Source: Nesterenkonia populi (GTDB lineage: Bacteria > Actinomycetota > Actinomycetes > Actinomycetales > Micrococcaceae). Taken from it: DNA of 64,000 nt. The stretch's first letter is position 1, and the number at the start of each line of letters is the position of its first letter. Location of the stretch: positions 806,001 to 870,000 of the forward strand of contig NZ_VOIL01000001.1 of NCBI RefSeq assembly GCF_007994735.1, read 5' to 3'. Shown piece by piece: positions 57,757 through 64,000 of this stretch. The notes below the pieces were generated by a model. It was not told where the DNA came from. It made no database searches and saw only the letters and a program-made list of their open reading frames with translations. The position numbers and the translations under genes were made by a program.

Positions 57757-58500
57757 TCACACTGCCGCGGCGGCGAGGATCTGCTCGGCGATCGCCGCGC
57801 TGACCGGCCGGCCGGGCCCCAGGGTGGGGAAGTGGTGCGGCAGGGGGGAGGCCTCCTCGGAGACGGCGACGACCACGGCGCCCTGCGCGGTGTCCAGGGA
57901 GGGCGCGCTCAGCACGGCTGCCCCGGCGAGCACCCCGGGGACGGCGCGGAGCGCGTCGGTGCCGAGCTGCTTGAGCTCGTCGGCGGCGAGGTCGGTGACG
58001 TCCACCGCGATGGTCTGCGGGTCATCGGGCCGGGGCTCGGCCAGCTGCTCCCGGTCCACGAGGGCGAGCACGCTGACAGCCTCCCGTCCGGCGGTGTAGA
58101 TCTCCAGGGTCAGCGGCTGGACGGTTTTCTCCGCGGCGGGCGCGGTGCCTTCGGGACGCTCTTCGGCCGGCCCATCCTGTGCGTCCCCGGCGGCGCTGCG
58201 GGGACCGATGCGGTGGGGGATCTCCATGAGGTCCAGGTGGGCGGCGAGACTCTCGGGGCTGGCGAGCACGCGGCGCCCGTGAGCGCTGACGAGAGTGGTG
58301 ACCCCGTTGGCCCACCCGCCGATGATGGCGCCGCCGAAGATGAACACCCACCGGCCGTCGGTGATCCTCTTCAGGCGGATGCGCCGCTCAGCCAGTGCCA
58401 GGCCCAGCAGGTGCTGGGCAGAGGGGAGGTCTCCGTCGGTGCGGAAGGAGTCGCGCTGCGGGGCGATGTGCTCAGAGACGAGCCGGGGCAGATCCATCAC
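57757..58500 (-). CDS. Core-less paralog of the adjacent ATP-grasp ligase
   Basis: A 247-residue protein aligning with both ends of the neighbouring ligase. The N-terminal part RIRLKRITDGRWVFIFGGAI then GVTTLVSAHGRRVLA matches RMTIKIISESNQLFFLSGVV then GVITSLVSHQARRLS. The C-terminal part AADELKQLGTDALRAVPGVL matches LADELKDLAVDGLQAIPGLG, and QGAVVVAVSEEASPLPHHFP matches EGAVVLDVNPYANIAQFHYP. The ATP-binding Lys, Glu strand and metal-binding Asn are all absent. It may form a heterodimer with the active ligase or be decaying. The start is GTG 58500, six bases after TACGCT (58507-58512), and the frame is intact. Confidence 0.75.
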   Translation of the reverse strand: MMDLPRLVSEHIAPQRDSFRTDGDLPSAQHLLGLALAERRIRLKRITDGRWVFIFGGAIIGGWANGVTTLVSAHGRRVLASPESLAAHLDLMEIPHRIGPRSAAGDAQDGPAEERPEGTAPAAEKTVQPLTLEIYTAGREAVSVLALVDREQLAEPRPDDPQTIAVDVTDLAADELKQLGTDALRAVPGVLAGAAVLSAPSLDTAQGAVVVAVSEEASPLPHHFPTLGPGRPVSAAIAEQILAAAAV

Positions 58501-58517
58501 CCGCTCAGCGTAATGGG

Positions 58518-58958
58518 TCAGGGCTTTGAGCCGCCCTCATTGGCCCAGTCGGTGCCCTTGCGCTCGGTGGTCTGGCCGGGGTCGGAGATCACGTCGCCGT
58601 TGTAGGTCGTCTTGGTCTCGGGCGACTTGTACTCTGCGGCAGCCTGCTGGACAGTCTCCTCGGCCTCGTCGATGATGTCCTCCGCCTTGTCGGCGGCCGC
58701 GTCGGCCTGCTCTGCGGCCTTCTTCACGGCGTCGGAGGCATAGGCGGCGGCTCGGCGGGACTGATCGGCGACCTCATGGGCGAGCTCCTCAGCTCGCTCG
58801 GAGGTCTTGGAGACGAAGTCCTGGACGTCGGGACGGTTCCAGGTCTCCCCAGCCTTCTTCTTGGCGGAGTCGAAGGTGGTCTCGACCTTTTCGCGGCCTT
58901 TGCTGGTGCCGATCGCGTAGCCGATGGCGATGCCGGCGCCCAGTGAGATGAGTCCCAT
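58518..58958 (-). CDS. YtxH-like small membrane-anchored helical protein
   Basis: A 146-residue protein with a glycine-rich N-terminal membrane segment (GLISLGAGIAIGYAIGTSKG) then a long Ala/Glu/Lys-rich helical region (about 28-105) resembling apolipoprotein-like or YtxH proteins, and an unstructured tail. Such proteins are linked to stress in Gram-positive bacteria. It lies 17 bases before the core-less paralog on the same strand, though that gene has its own promoter box. A TAGGTT box lies about 40 bases before its ATG. Confidence 0.8.
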   Translation of the reverse strand: MGLISLGAGIAIGYAIGTSKGREKVETTFDSAKKKAGETWNRPDVQDFVSKTSERAEELAHEVADQSRRAAAYASDAVKKAAEQADAAADKAEDIIDEAEETVQQAAAEYKSPETKTTYNGDVISDPGQTTERKGTDWANEGGSKP

Positions 58959-59026
58959 AGTGCTGCTCCATTCGTTCTGCGGTGGCTGGTGCTTCCCAAC
59001 CTAGCGGGACGACGGCGGGGTGTCAC

Positions 59027-59052
59027 CAGGGTCTGCCCCTGATCCGACCCTG
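59027..59052. terminator. Hairpin after the PucR gene
   Basis: CAGGGTC (59027-59033) and GACCCTG (59046-59052) form a perfect 7-bp stem two bases beyond the PucR stop (minus strand). Confidence 0.6.
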
Positions 59053-59054
59053 AT

Positions 59055-60344
59055 TCATCCGCTGAGCCTCTCCAGCAGCAGCGCGGTGTGCAGGGTGGCG
59101 AGCGTCTCGCCGTCGAGGTCGTGGCCGAGGGCGCGTTCGAGCCGGGCGATGCGGGAGTAGAGCGTGGGCCGGGAAATGCCCAGTGCCCGGGACAGCTCGG
59201 CCTTGTTTCCTCCCGCCCGGACCGCGGCATCGACCAGCTCCCGCATCGATTCGCCCTCGGCTCCGCGGAAGGGCGCGAGATAGTGATGGAGGAACCAGCT
59301 GGCAGACGGGTCTCCGGCGAGCCGGACCAGCAGGCCGGAGAGGCCGAGGTCCGCGGCGGTCCAGTACCCGGCCCGGGGTGATGGGGTGGCGGCTTCGGGC
59401 AGGCGGCCCAGCCGGCTCAGGGCGGAGGCGGCGGCCGCGGTCCGGGCGGTGCGGGGGAGAGCGTCGGGAACCTCAGTGAGGCTGATGGAGTCCAGGTCGG
59501 CCCCGACTGTGTACCGAGGAATGATCTCCTGGGTGCGCCGCCGCACCACAGCCTGGCGGACGGCGGCGCAGAGCTTGCGGGGGTCGCCGTGGGCCAGCAC
59601 GACCCAGACATCCCCGGGCTCCCCGGCGCCTACCAGGGCCGGAAGCTTCAGCGAGTTGGCCGCACTGCGGATGAGGGTCGCCAGCGAGGGAGCCTGCCGT
59701 TCGGCGGCGGTTGAGGCGCCCGCGTAGTCATGGGTGGTGAAGACCAGGGGCGTGTAACGAGCGCCGGCCGGCATGCCGAGGGCCTTGGCTCGGGCGGCCA
59801 CCTCCTCGGACGGCAGGCCGCCGGGGGAGGCGAGATCGTCGAACAGGTTGGTGGTCGCACTGACGATCGGATCCCAGGACTGCCCCTGCTGGGCGGCGCC
59901 GAGCTGCCGAGAGACGAGCTCCCGGTGGAGCGCCTCGGTGATCTCCACGAATCGGACCTGCCGGGTGAACCGCAGCAGCGGCACGAGGTTCCCGGCGGCG
60001 GGCTGGGCCTCCCGCTCGGCGGCGACCTCATCCAGGGCCGCATTGAGCAGCGGCCGGTCGGCCAGCACCTCCACCGCCAGGGCCGCGGCCCCGGTGGTGT
60101 CGAGATCCTCCAGGTACCCGCGGACGGCATCGGTCAGCTGCGGCCGGGACTCGTCGAGCCGGGGCAGCGTGGAGAGCACCAGCTCCCCGCCCTGCAGCAT
60201 CGCCCCCGGCCGGTCCTGGCCGATGATGTGCACCCATCTGATGGTGCGGGCCAGACCCGCCGCGGGGGTGAGCAGCTCCGGCTCACCGGCAGCCATGGGG
60301 TGGAGGCGCAGGCTCTCCTCCACGCTGAGCGTCACATCCACCAT
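59055..60344 (-). CDS. PucR-family transcriptional regulator
   Basis: A 429-residue regulator with an N-terminal PucR domain (about 1-130, VSxEESLRLHP to GNLVPLLRF), a middle GGDEF-like CdaR region, and a C-terminal helix-turn-helix of the HTH_30 class (VRAGGNKAELSRALGISRPT then LYSRIARLERALG). Members control purine, GABA, proline or polyamine catabolism. TAAAGT (60351-60356, minus strand) is six bases before the ATG, so it is probably leaderless. Being divergent from the SDR/aminotransferase operon, it is the likely activator of that operon. Confidence 0.9.
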   Translation of the reverse strand: MVDVTLSVEESLRLHPMAAGEPELLTPAAGLARTIRWVHIIGQDRPGAMLQGGELVLSTLPRLDESRPQLTDAVRGYLEDLDTTGAAALAVEVLADRPLLNAALDEVAAEREAQPAAGNLVPLLRFTRQVRFVEITEALHRELVSRQLGAAQQGQSWDPIVSATTNLFDDLASPGGLPSEEVAARAKALGMPAGARYTPLVFTTHDYAGASTAAERQAPSLATLIRSAANSLKLPALVGAGEPGDVWVVLAHGDPRKLCAAVRQAVVRRRTQEIIPRYTVGADLDSISLTEVPDALPRTARTAAAASALSRLGRLPEAATPSPRAGYWTAADLGLSGLLVRLAGDPSASWFLHHYLAPFRGAEGESMRELVDAAVRAGGNKAELSRALGISRPTLYSRIARLERALGHDLDGETLATLHTALLLERLSG

Positions 60345-60456
60345 GCCCAGACTTTACTCTCTGTAAGAACTGCTGCGCGTCACTTGACACTCTGCTTTCG
60401 TCGAAGTGCCGTGCGCCGAGCATCATGGTGGCGGACCCCACGCGAAGGAGAGCATC

Positions 60457-61221
60457 ATCGTTACCACCGGAACCGACCGTCGCATCCTCGTCACCGGCGC
60501 CTCTACCGGCATCGGTGAGAAGACCGTACGCCGCCTCGCCGAGCAGGGGCACCGGGTGGTGGCCTCTGCCCGCCGCAAGGAGCGGCTGGACGCGCTGGCC
60601 GAGGCGTACAGCAATGTGGAGCCCTACCGGCTGGACATCACCTCTGACGAGGAGGTCACCGCGCTCGTGGATCATCTGAAGGCCACCGGCGGCCTCGACG
60701 GCGTGGTGAACAACGCCGGCGGCGCACTCGGACTGGACAAGGTGGAGGACGGCGACCTGGACGGCTGGCGCTGGATGTACGAGCTCAACGTGCTGGGCAC
60801 TCTCCGGGTCACCCAGGCGGTGCTGCCGCTGCTGCGCGACGGCGACGGCGGGGACATCGTGGTGGTGACCTCCACCGCCGCGCACGAGCCCTACGAGGGC
60901 GGGGCCGGGTACACCGGGGTCAAGCACGCTGAGCGGATGCTCTCCACCACGCTGCGCCGGGAGATCGTGGGGGAGCCGGTGCGGATCATCGAGATCGCCC
61001 CCGGCAACGTGGCCACCGAGGAGTTCAGCCTCACCCGGTTCTCCGGGGACGCGGAACTCGCCAAGAAGGTTTACGAGGGCTACCAGCCCCTGCACGGCGA
61101 GGACATTGCTGAGGCCATCGGCTGGGCGCTGGACCGCCCCGAGCACGTCAACGTTGACCTGATGATCATCCGGCCCCGGGACCAGGCCCACAGCACCAAG
61201 ATTGCCAAGAAGGGTGTATGA
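60457..61221 (+). CDS. Short-chain dehydrogenase/reductase with a possible ATC start
   Basis: A 254-residue SDR of the classical type acting on NADP(H): the cofactor motif ILVTGASTGIGEKTVRRL with SARRKERLD after the second strand, NNAGGALGL, and the catalytic Ser/Tyr/Lys in VVTSTAAHEPYEGG and YTGVKHAERM. It resembles YdfG-type 3-hydroxy acid (serine) dehydrogenases. AAGGAG (60445-60450) lies six bases before an ATC codon at 60457, where the family N-terminus should begin; no ATG, GTG or TTG stands there. The nearest in-frame alternative, GTG 60406, lacks a ribosome site. TTGACA (60384-60389) is a fair -35. First gene of a three-gene operon. Confidence 0.82.
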   Translation: MVTTGTDRRILVTGASTGIGEKTVRRLAEQGHRVVASARRKERLDALAEAYSNVEPYRLDITSDEEVTALVDHLKATGGLDGVVNNAGGALGLDKVEDGDLDGWRWMYELNVLGTLRVTQAVLPLLRDGDGGDIVVVTSTAAHEPYEGGAGYTGVKHAERMLSTTLRREIVGEPVRIIEIAPGNVATEEFSLTRFSGDAELAKKVYEGYQPLHGEDIAEAIGWALDRPEHVNVDLMIIRPRDQAHSTKIAKKGV

Positions 61222-61222
61222 G

Positions 61223-62626
61223 ATGACGACGCCGACCGCCGTGGGCAGCCTCGCCCCGCACCGCGAGTTCAGCCAGGAGGAGATCGAGGCGGGCCGCACC
61301 GCCTACGCCCTGGACCGCGAGCACGTCTTCCACTCCTGGTCCGCTCAGGAGACCCTGGCCCCGATGACCGTCCTCGACGCCGAAGGCTCCTGGATCTGGG
61401 ACGGTGAGGGCAGCCCCCTGCTGGACCTCACGAGCCAGCTGATCTACACCAATGCCGGCCACAGGCATCCGCGCATTGTGCAGGCCGTCAGAGATCAGGC
61501 GGAGAAGCTCTGCACCGTCGCGCCCCAGCACGCCAACGACGCCCGCTCCGAGGCGGCCCGGCTGATCGTCGAACGGCTCCCTGCGGACATCAGCCACGTC
61601 TTCTTCACCGCCGGCGGTGCTGACGCCAACGAGCACGCCGTCCGGATGGCCCGGCACCACACCGGCCGGCGGAAGGTCCTCTCCGCGTACCGCAGCTACC
61701 ACGGCGGCTCCCAGCTGGCGGTGAACCTGACCGGTGACCCCCGCCGGATTCCGAATGAGGAGGACGCCGGGGTCGTCCACTTCCTGCCCGCCTACACCTA
61801 CCGCTCCTACTTCGCCCCTGAGGGTCAGAAGGACGCCTGGACGGAGCAGGACGAGGCGCAGGCGGCGCTGGCGCACCTGAAGCAGGTCCTGGAGCTGGAG
61901 CGTCCGAGCTCGGCCGCCGCCATCATCCTGGAGGCCATCCCCGGCACAGCCGGCATCTACCTGCCCCCGGCCGGATACCTGGAGGGCGTGCGGCAGCTCT
62001 GCGACGAGCACGGCATTGTGATGATCCTCGACGAGGTGATGGCCGGCTTCGGCCGCTCCGGGAAGTGGTTCGCCCACCAGCACTATGAGGTGGAGCCTGA
62101 CATCGTCACCTTCGCCAAGGGCGTGAACTCCGGGTACGTGCCCATGGGCGGGGTCGCTATGGATGATGCGATCTATTCGAGCTTCGCCGAGCAGGCCTAT
62201 CCGGGCGGGCTCACCTACTCCGGCCACCCGCTGGCCGCAGCAGCCGCAGTCGCCACCATCCGCGCCATGGCCGAGGAGGAGATGGTGGAGAACGCCGCCC
62301 GGCTGGGCGAGCACGTCATCGGGCCCAAGCTGCAGCAGATCAGGGAGAACCACCCGTCCGTCGGCGATGTCCGCGGCACCGGCGCGTTCTGGGCCGTCGA
62401 GCTGGTCCAGGACCGCGCCACCCGGGAGCCGCTGGCACCCTACGGACAGACCCACGAGGTCATGGGACGGATTGTCGCGGCCTGCAAGGAGCGGGGCGTG
62501 CTGCCGTTCGTGAACATGAACCGGATCCACGTCTGTCCGCCGCTGAACATCGCCGAGGAGGAGATCACCTTCGGCCTTGACGTCCTCGACGAGGTTCTCG
62601 CCCTCGCCGACGAGCACGCGGCCTGA
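61223..62626 (+). CDS. Class III PLP aminotransferase
   Basis: A 467-residue omega-aminotransferase of class III. Motifs are LLDLTSQLIYTNAGHRHPRI, FFTAGGADANEHAVRMARHH, YRSYHGGSQLAVNLTGDPRR, ILDEVMAGFGRSGKWFAHQH and the Schiff-base Lys in VTFAKGVNSGYVPMGG. The C-terminal NMNRIHVCPPLNIAEEEI resembles taurine- and beta-alanine-type transaminases. The ATG lies one base after the SDR stop. With an SDR and PucR it probably degrades an amine such as taurine, beta-alanine or a diamine; the substrate is not certain. Confidence 0.88.
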   Translation: MTTPTAVGSLAPHREFSQEEIEAGRTAYALDREHVFHSWSAQETLAPMTVLDAEGSWIWDGEGSPLLDLTSQLIYTNAGHRHPRIVQAVRDQAEKLCTVAPQHANDARSEAARLIVERLPADISHVFFTAGGADANEHAVRMARHHTGRRKVLSAYRSYHGGSQLAVNLTGDPRRIPNEEDAGVVHFLPAYTYRSYFAPEGQKDAWTEQDEAQAALAHLKQVLELERPSSAAAIILEAIPGTAGIYLPPAGYLEGVRQLCDEHGIVMILDEVMAGFGRSGKWFAHQHYEVEPDIVTFAKGVNSGYVPMGGVAMDDAIYSSFAEQAYPGGLTYSGHPLAAAAAVATIRAMAEEEMVENAARLGEHVIGPKLQQIRENHPSVGDVRGTGAFWAVELVQDRATREPLAPYGQTHEVMGRIVAACKERGVLPFVNMNRIHVCPPLNIAEEEITFGLDVLDEVLALADEHAA

Positions 62627-63463
62627 ATGGCGGAGGGCCAGGCGCCGACTGATCACCAGGCGCACGGCGCCATCACGGCATGGGCGCTGCCCGGAATCCC
62701 GGCGGTCCGGCCCGGCGATGACCTCGCCGCTCTGATCCTCGGCGCTCTTGCTGCGCAGGGTGAGGCCGGGGCGCTCGCCGACGGGGACATCCTGGTGGTG
62801 ACCTCCAAGATCGTCTCCAAGGCGGAGGGCCGGATCGTCGCCGCCGAGGATCGTGAGGAGGCGATCAGCGCCGAGACCGTCCGGGAGGTGGCCTCCCGTG
62901 CTCGCGCCGACGGTCCGGGCCGAACCCGGATCGTGGAGAACCGGCTCGGCATCGTCGCTGCGGCAGCCGGAGTCGACGCCAGCAACACGGAGGACGGCAC
63001 CGTCCTGCTGCTGCCGGAGGACCCGGATGCCTCCGCGGACAGGCTGCGACAGTCCCTCTCCGAGGAGCTGGATGTGCAGGCAGGCGTGCTGATCTCAGAC
63101 ACGCTGGGCAGGGCGTGGCGGATGGGCCAGACCGACGCCGCGATCGGTGCCTCCGGGGTGCGGGTCATCCACGACCACCGCGGCGGCACCGACTCCGCCG
63201 GCAAAGAGCTGACCGCCACGGCGATCGCCGCAGGGGATGAGATCTGCGCGATGGCGGACCTGGTCAAAGGCAAGGCGGCAGGCCTGCCGGTGGCGGTGGT
63301 CCGAGGTCTCGGCCACCTCGTGGCCCTGGAGGGGCCCGGCGCTCGGAGCCTGGTGCGCACCGGCCCGGGGGACATGTTCCGCCTCGGCACCGACGAAGCC
63401 ATCGCCGAAGGCCGCCGCCAAGCCTACGAAGAGATCGCGGCCGCAAGCTCCAAAGCGTCCTGA
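62627..63463 (+). CDS. cofE: Coenzyme F420-0:L-glutamate ligase
   Basis: A 278-residue GTP-dependent ligase adding glutamate to F420-0. Family landmarks are [57 protein letters not shown] then [33 protein letters not shown], and [20 protein letters not shown]. In mycobacteria the equivalent FbiB has an extra C-terminal flavin domain; this protein is the short, CofE-only form. The ATG directly follows the aminotransferase stop, so it may be transcribed with that operon. Its end overlaps the convergent cofD gene by 40 bases. Confidence 0.92.
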   Translation: MAEGQAPTDHQAHGAITAWALPGIPAVRPGDDLAALILGALAAQGEAGALADGDILVVTSKIVSKAEGRIVAAEDREEAISAETVREVASRARADGPGRTRIVENRLGIVAAAAGVDASNTEDGTVLLLPEDPDASADRLRQSLSEELDVQAGVLISDTLGRAWRMGQTDAAIGASGVRVIHDHRGGTDSAGKELTATAIAAGDEICAMADLVKGKAAGLPVAVVRGLGHLVALEGPGARSLVRTGPGDMFRLGTDEAIAEGRRQAYEEIAAASSKAS

Positions 63464-64000
63464 GCGAGCCGTCGGCTGGTGGTCTCATCCCGCATCCAGA
63501 GCGGGGCGGCCCGGGCTCGGATTCCTGCTCCCTCCAGGGCAGGGAGGGCGGCGGCGTCCTCCTCCGCGAGCAGCCAACCGTCCAGCAGGCCGCCCCCAGC
63601 GCGGGCGCCGTAGGCCTGGGCCGCAGCGGCGGCCGAGCAGTCATAGCCGAGCACCTCCAGGCACTGCCGGGCCATCCCCTGCACCGGCGCCGTCCCGATG
63701 ATCGGTGAGACCCCGACCACCGGGACGGCCGCTTCGCGCAGCGCCTCCCCGATCCCAGGGATACCCGGCAGACCCGGGCGCTCGCCGACGCCGGGAAGCC
63801 CCAGCACGGTGCCGATGGACACCACCGGGTTGGACGGCGCCAGCAGGATCACATCCGCTTCAGCCAGCGCCTCCTTCACCCCCGGGCCCGCTCGGGCCTG
63901 CTCGACGCCCCGCTGCACGAACCGCTGGGCCCGGGCTGAGGCACGGGTGCGCACCCACCACTCCTCAAAATGCATCTCCGTGACCTGACCGTCCTCCTCG
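63424..64000 (-). CDS. cofD: 2-phospho-L-lactate transferase CofD (5' end beyond the window)
   Basis: The C-terminal ~190 residues of CofD (FbiA), which couples the phospholactate-type side chain to the deazaflavin Fo during F420 synthesis. Visible are [20 protein letters not shown], the conserved [37 protein letters not shown] and the C-terminal [16 protein letters not shown]. The frame is open to position 64000, so the N-terminal half lies outside. It converges on cofE with a 40-base overlap of coding ends, unlike the usual cofD-cofE co-directional order. Confidence 0.92.
   Translation of the reverse strand, partial: EEDGQVTEMHFEEWWVRTRASARAQRFVQRGVEQARAGPGVKEALAEADVILLAPSNPVVSIGTVLGLPGVGERPGLPGIPGIGEALREAAVPVVGVSPIIGTAPVQGMARQCLEVLGYDCSAAAAAQAYGARAGGGLLDGWLLAEEDAAALPALEGAGIRARAAPLWMRDETTSRRLAQDALELAAAISS

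Noticed and set aside
56980..58605. Plus-strand open frame of 541 codons
   Set aside because: Antisense to the ATP-grasp pair, both of which have clear protein homology to each other.
1..64000. Prophage, integrase, transposase or genomic island borders
   Set aside because: The three tRNA genes have no integrase or duplicated tRNA end nearby, and base composition is even throughout except for the short AT-rich stretch at 41818-41860.

Overview
The window is a high-GC actinobacterial chromosome segment. The gene set fits a Micrococcaceae-type organism: PucR, LytTR and UTRA-GntR regulators, DUF3151 and DUF4282 proteins, F420 genes, SSS/DUF4212 and BCCT transporters, and many starts without a leader. 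The exported proteins are strongly acidic (poly-Asp/Glu tracts in several solute-binding lipoproteins). With the BCCT carrier this suggests a salt- or alkali-tolerant member such as Nesterenkonia, but the genus is an inference. I see no prophage, insertion sequence, rRNA or CRISPR array. The DNA is almost fully coding and about 66 genes can be supported.

Layout. 1-4.4 kb: UppP (cut by the left edge), a BMP-type lipoprotein, then a coupled run of threonine aldolase, a TVP38-type membrane protein and a YigZ protein. 4.5-8.8 kb: a CocE-type hydrolase coupled to an ATP-grasp ligase, and a spermidine-synthase-like protein. 9-14.6 kb: a two-subunit Na+/solute symporter behind a CRP-like box, a membrane protein coupled to a damaged LytTR regulator, and a BCCT transporter. 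14.8-22.4 kb: a secreted EEP-fold pseudoenzyme, an EcsC-like protein, GDPD, a universal stress protein and a large NlpC/P60 protein. 22.5-33.8 kb: tRNA-Glu, tRNA-Asp and tRNA-Phe, two DUF4282-type proteins, then housekeeping genes (xth, nadE, pyrE, murI, fba) mixed with a MalY-type aminotransferase, a SpoU methyltransferase, azlCD and ogt. 34-38.3 kb: a phosphonate-type ABC operon (phnD, phnC, two phnE). 38.3-42 kb: DUF3151, an orphan pair, purA and a candidate 33-residue peptide gene. 42.1-49 kb: a sulfur operon, ssuB-ssuA-ssuC-acs-metY-yccU, under a SAM riboswitch whose P1 stem contains the Shine-Dalgarno bases of the first gene. 49.1-55.8 kb: a PotA-class ABC importer with two phosphatase-fold proteins and a divergent GntR regulator with two matching operators. 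55.8-59 kb: a cluster with a freestanding acetyl-CoA-synthetase C-terminal domain (key Lys replaced by Gln), an ATP-grasp ligase, its core-less paralog and a YtxH-like protein. 59-64 kb: PucR divergent from an SDR/class-III aminotransferase operon, then convergent F420 genes cofE and cofD (cut by the right edge).

Main themes. (1) Uptake and control of sulfur and phosphorus sources. (2) Several apparent pseudoenzymes beside or paralogous to active relatives: the Acs C-domain with Gln, the core-less ATP-grasp paralog and the EEP protein without catalytic residues. (3) Widespread leaderless expression: at least 19 genes have a TANNNT box 6-7 bases before the start codon, which also fixes several otherwise ambiguous starts and supports a 48-residue small gene.
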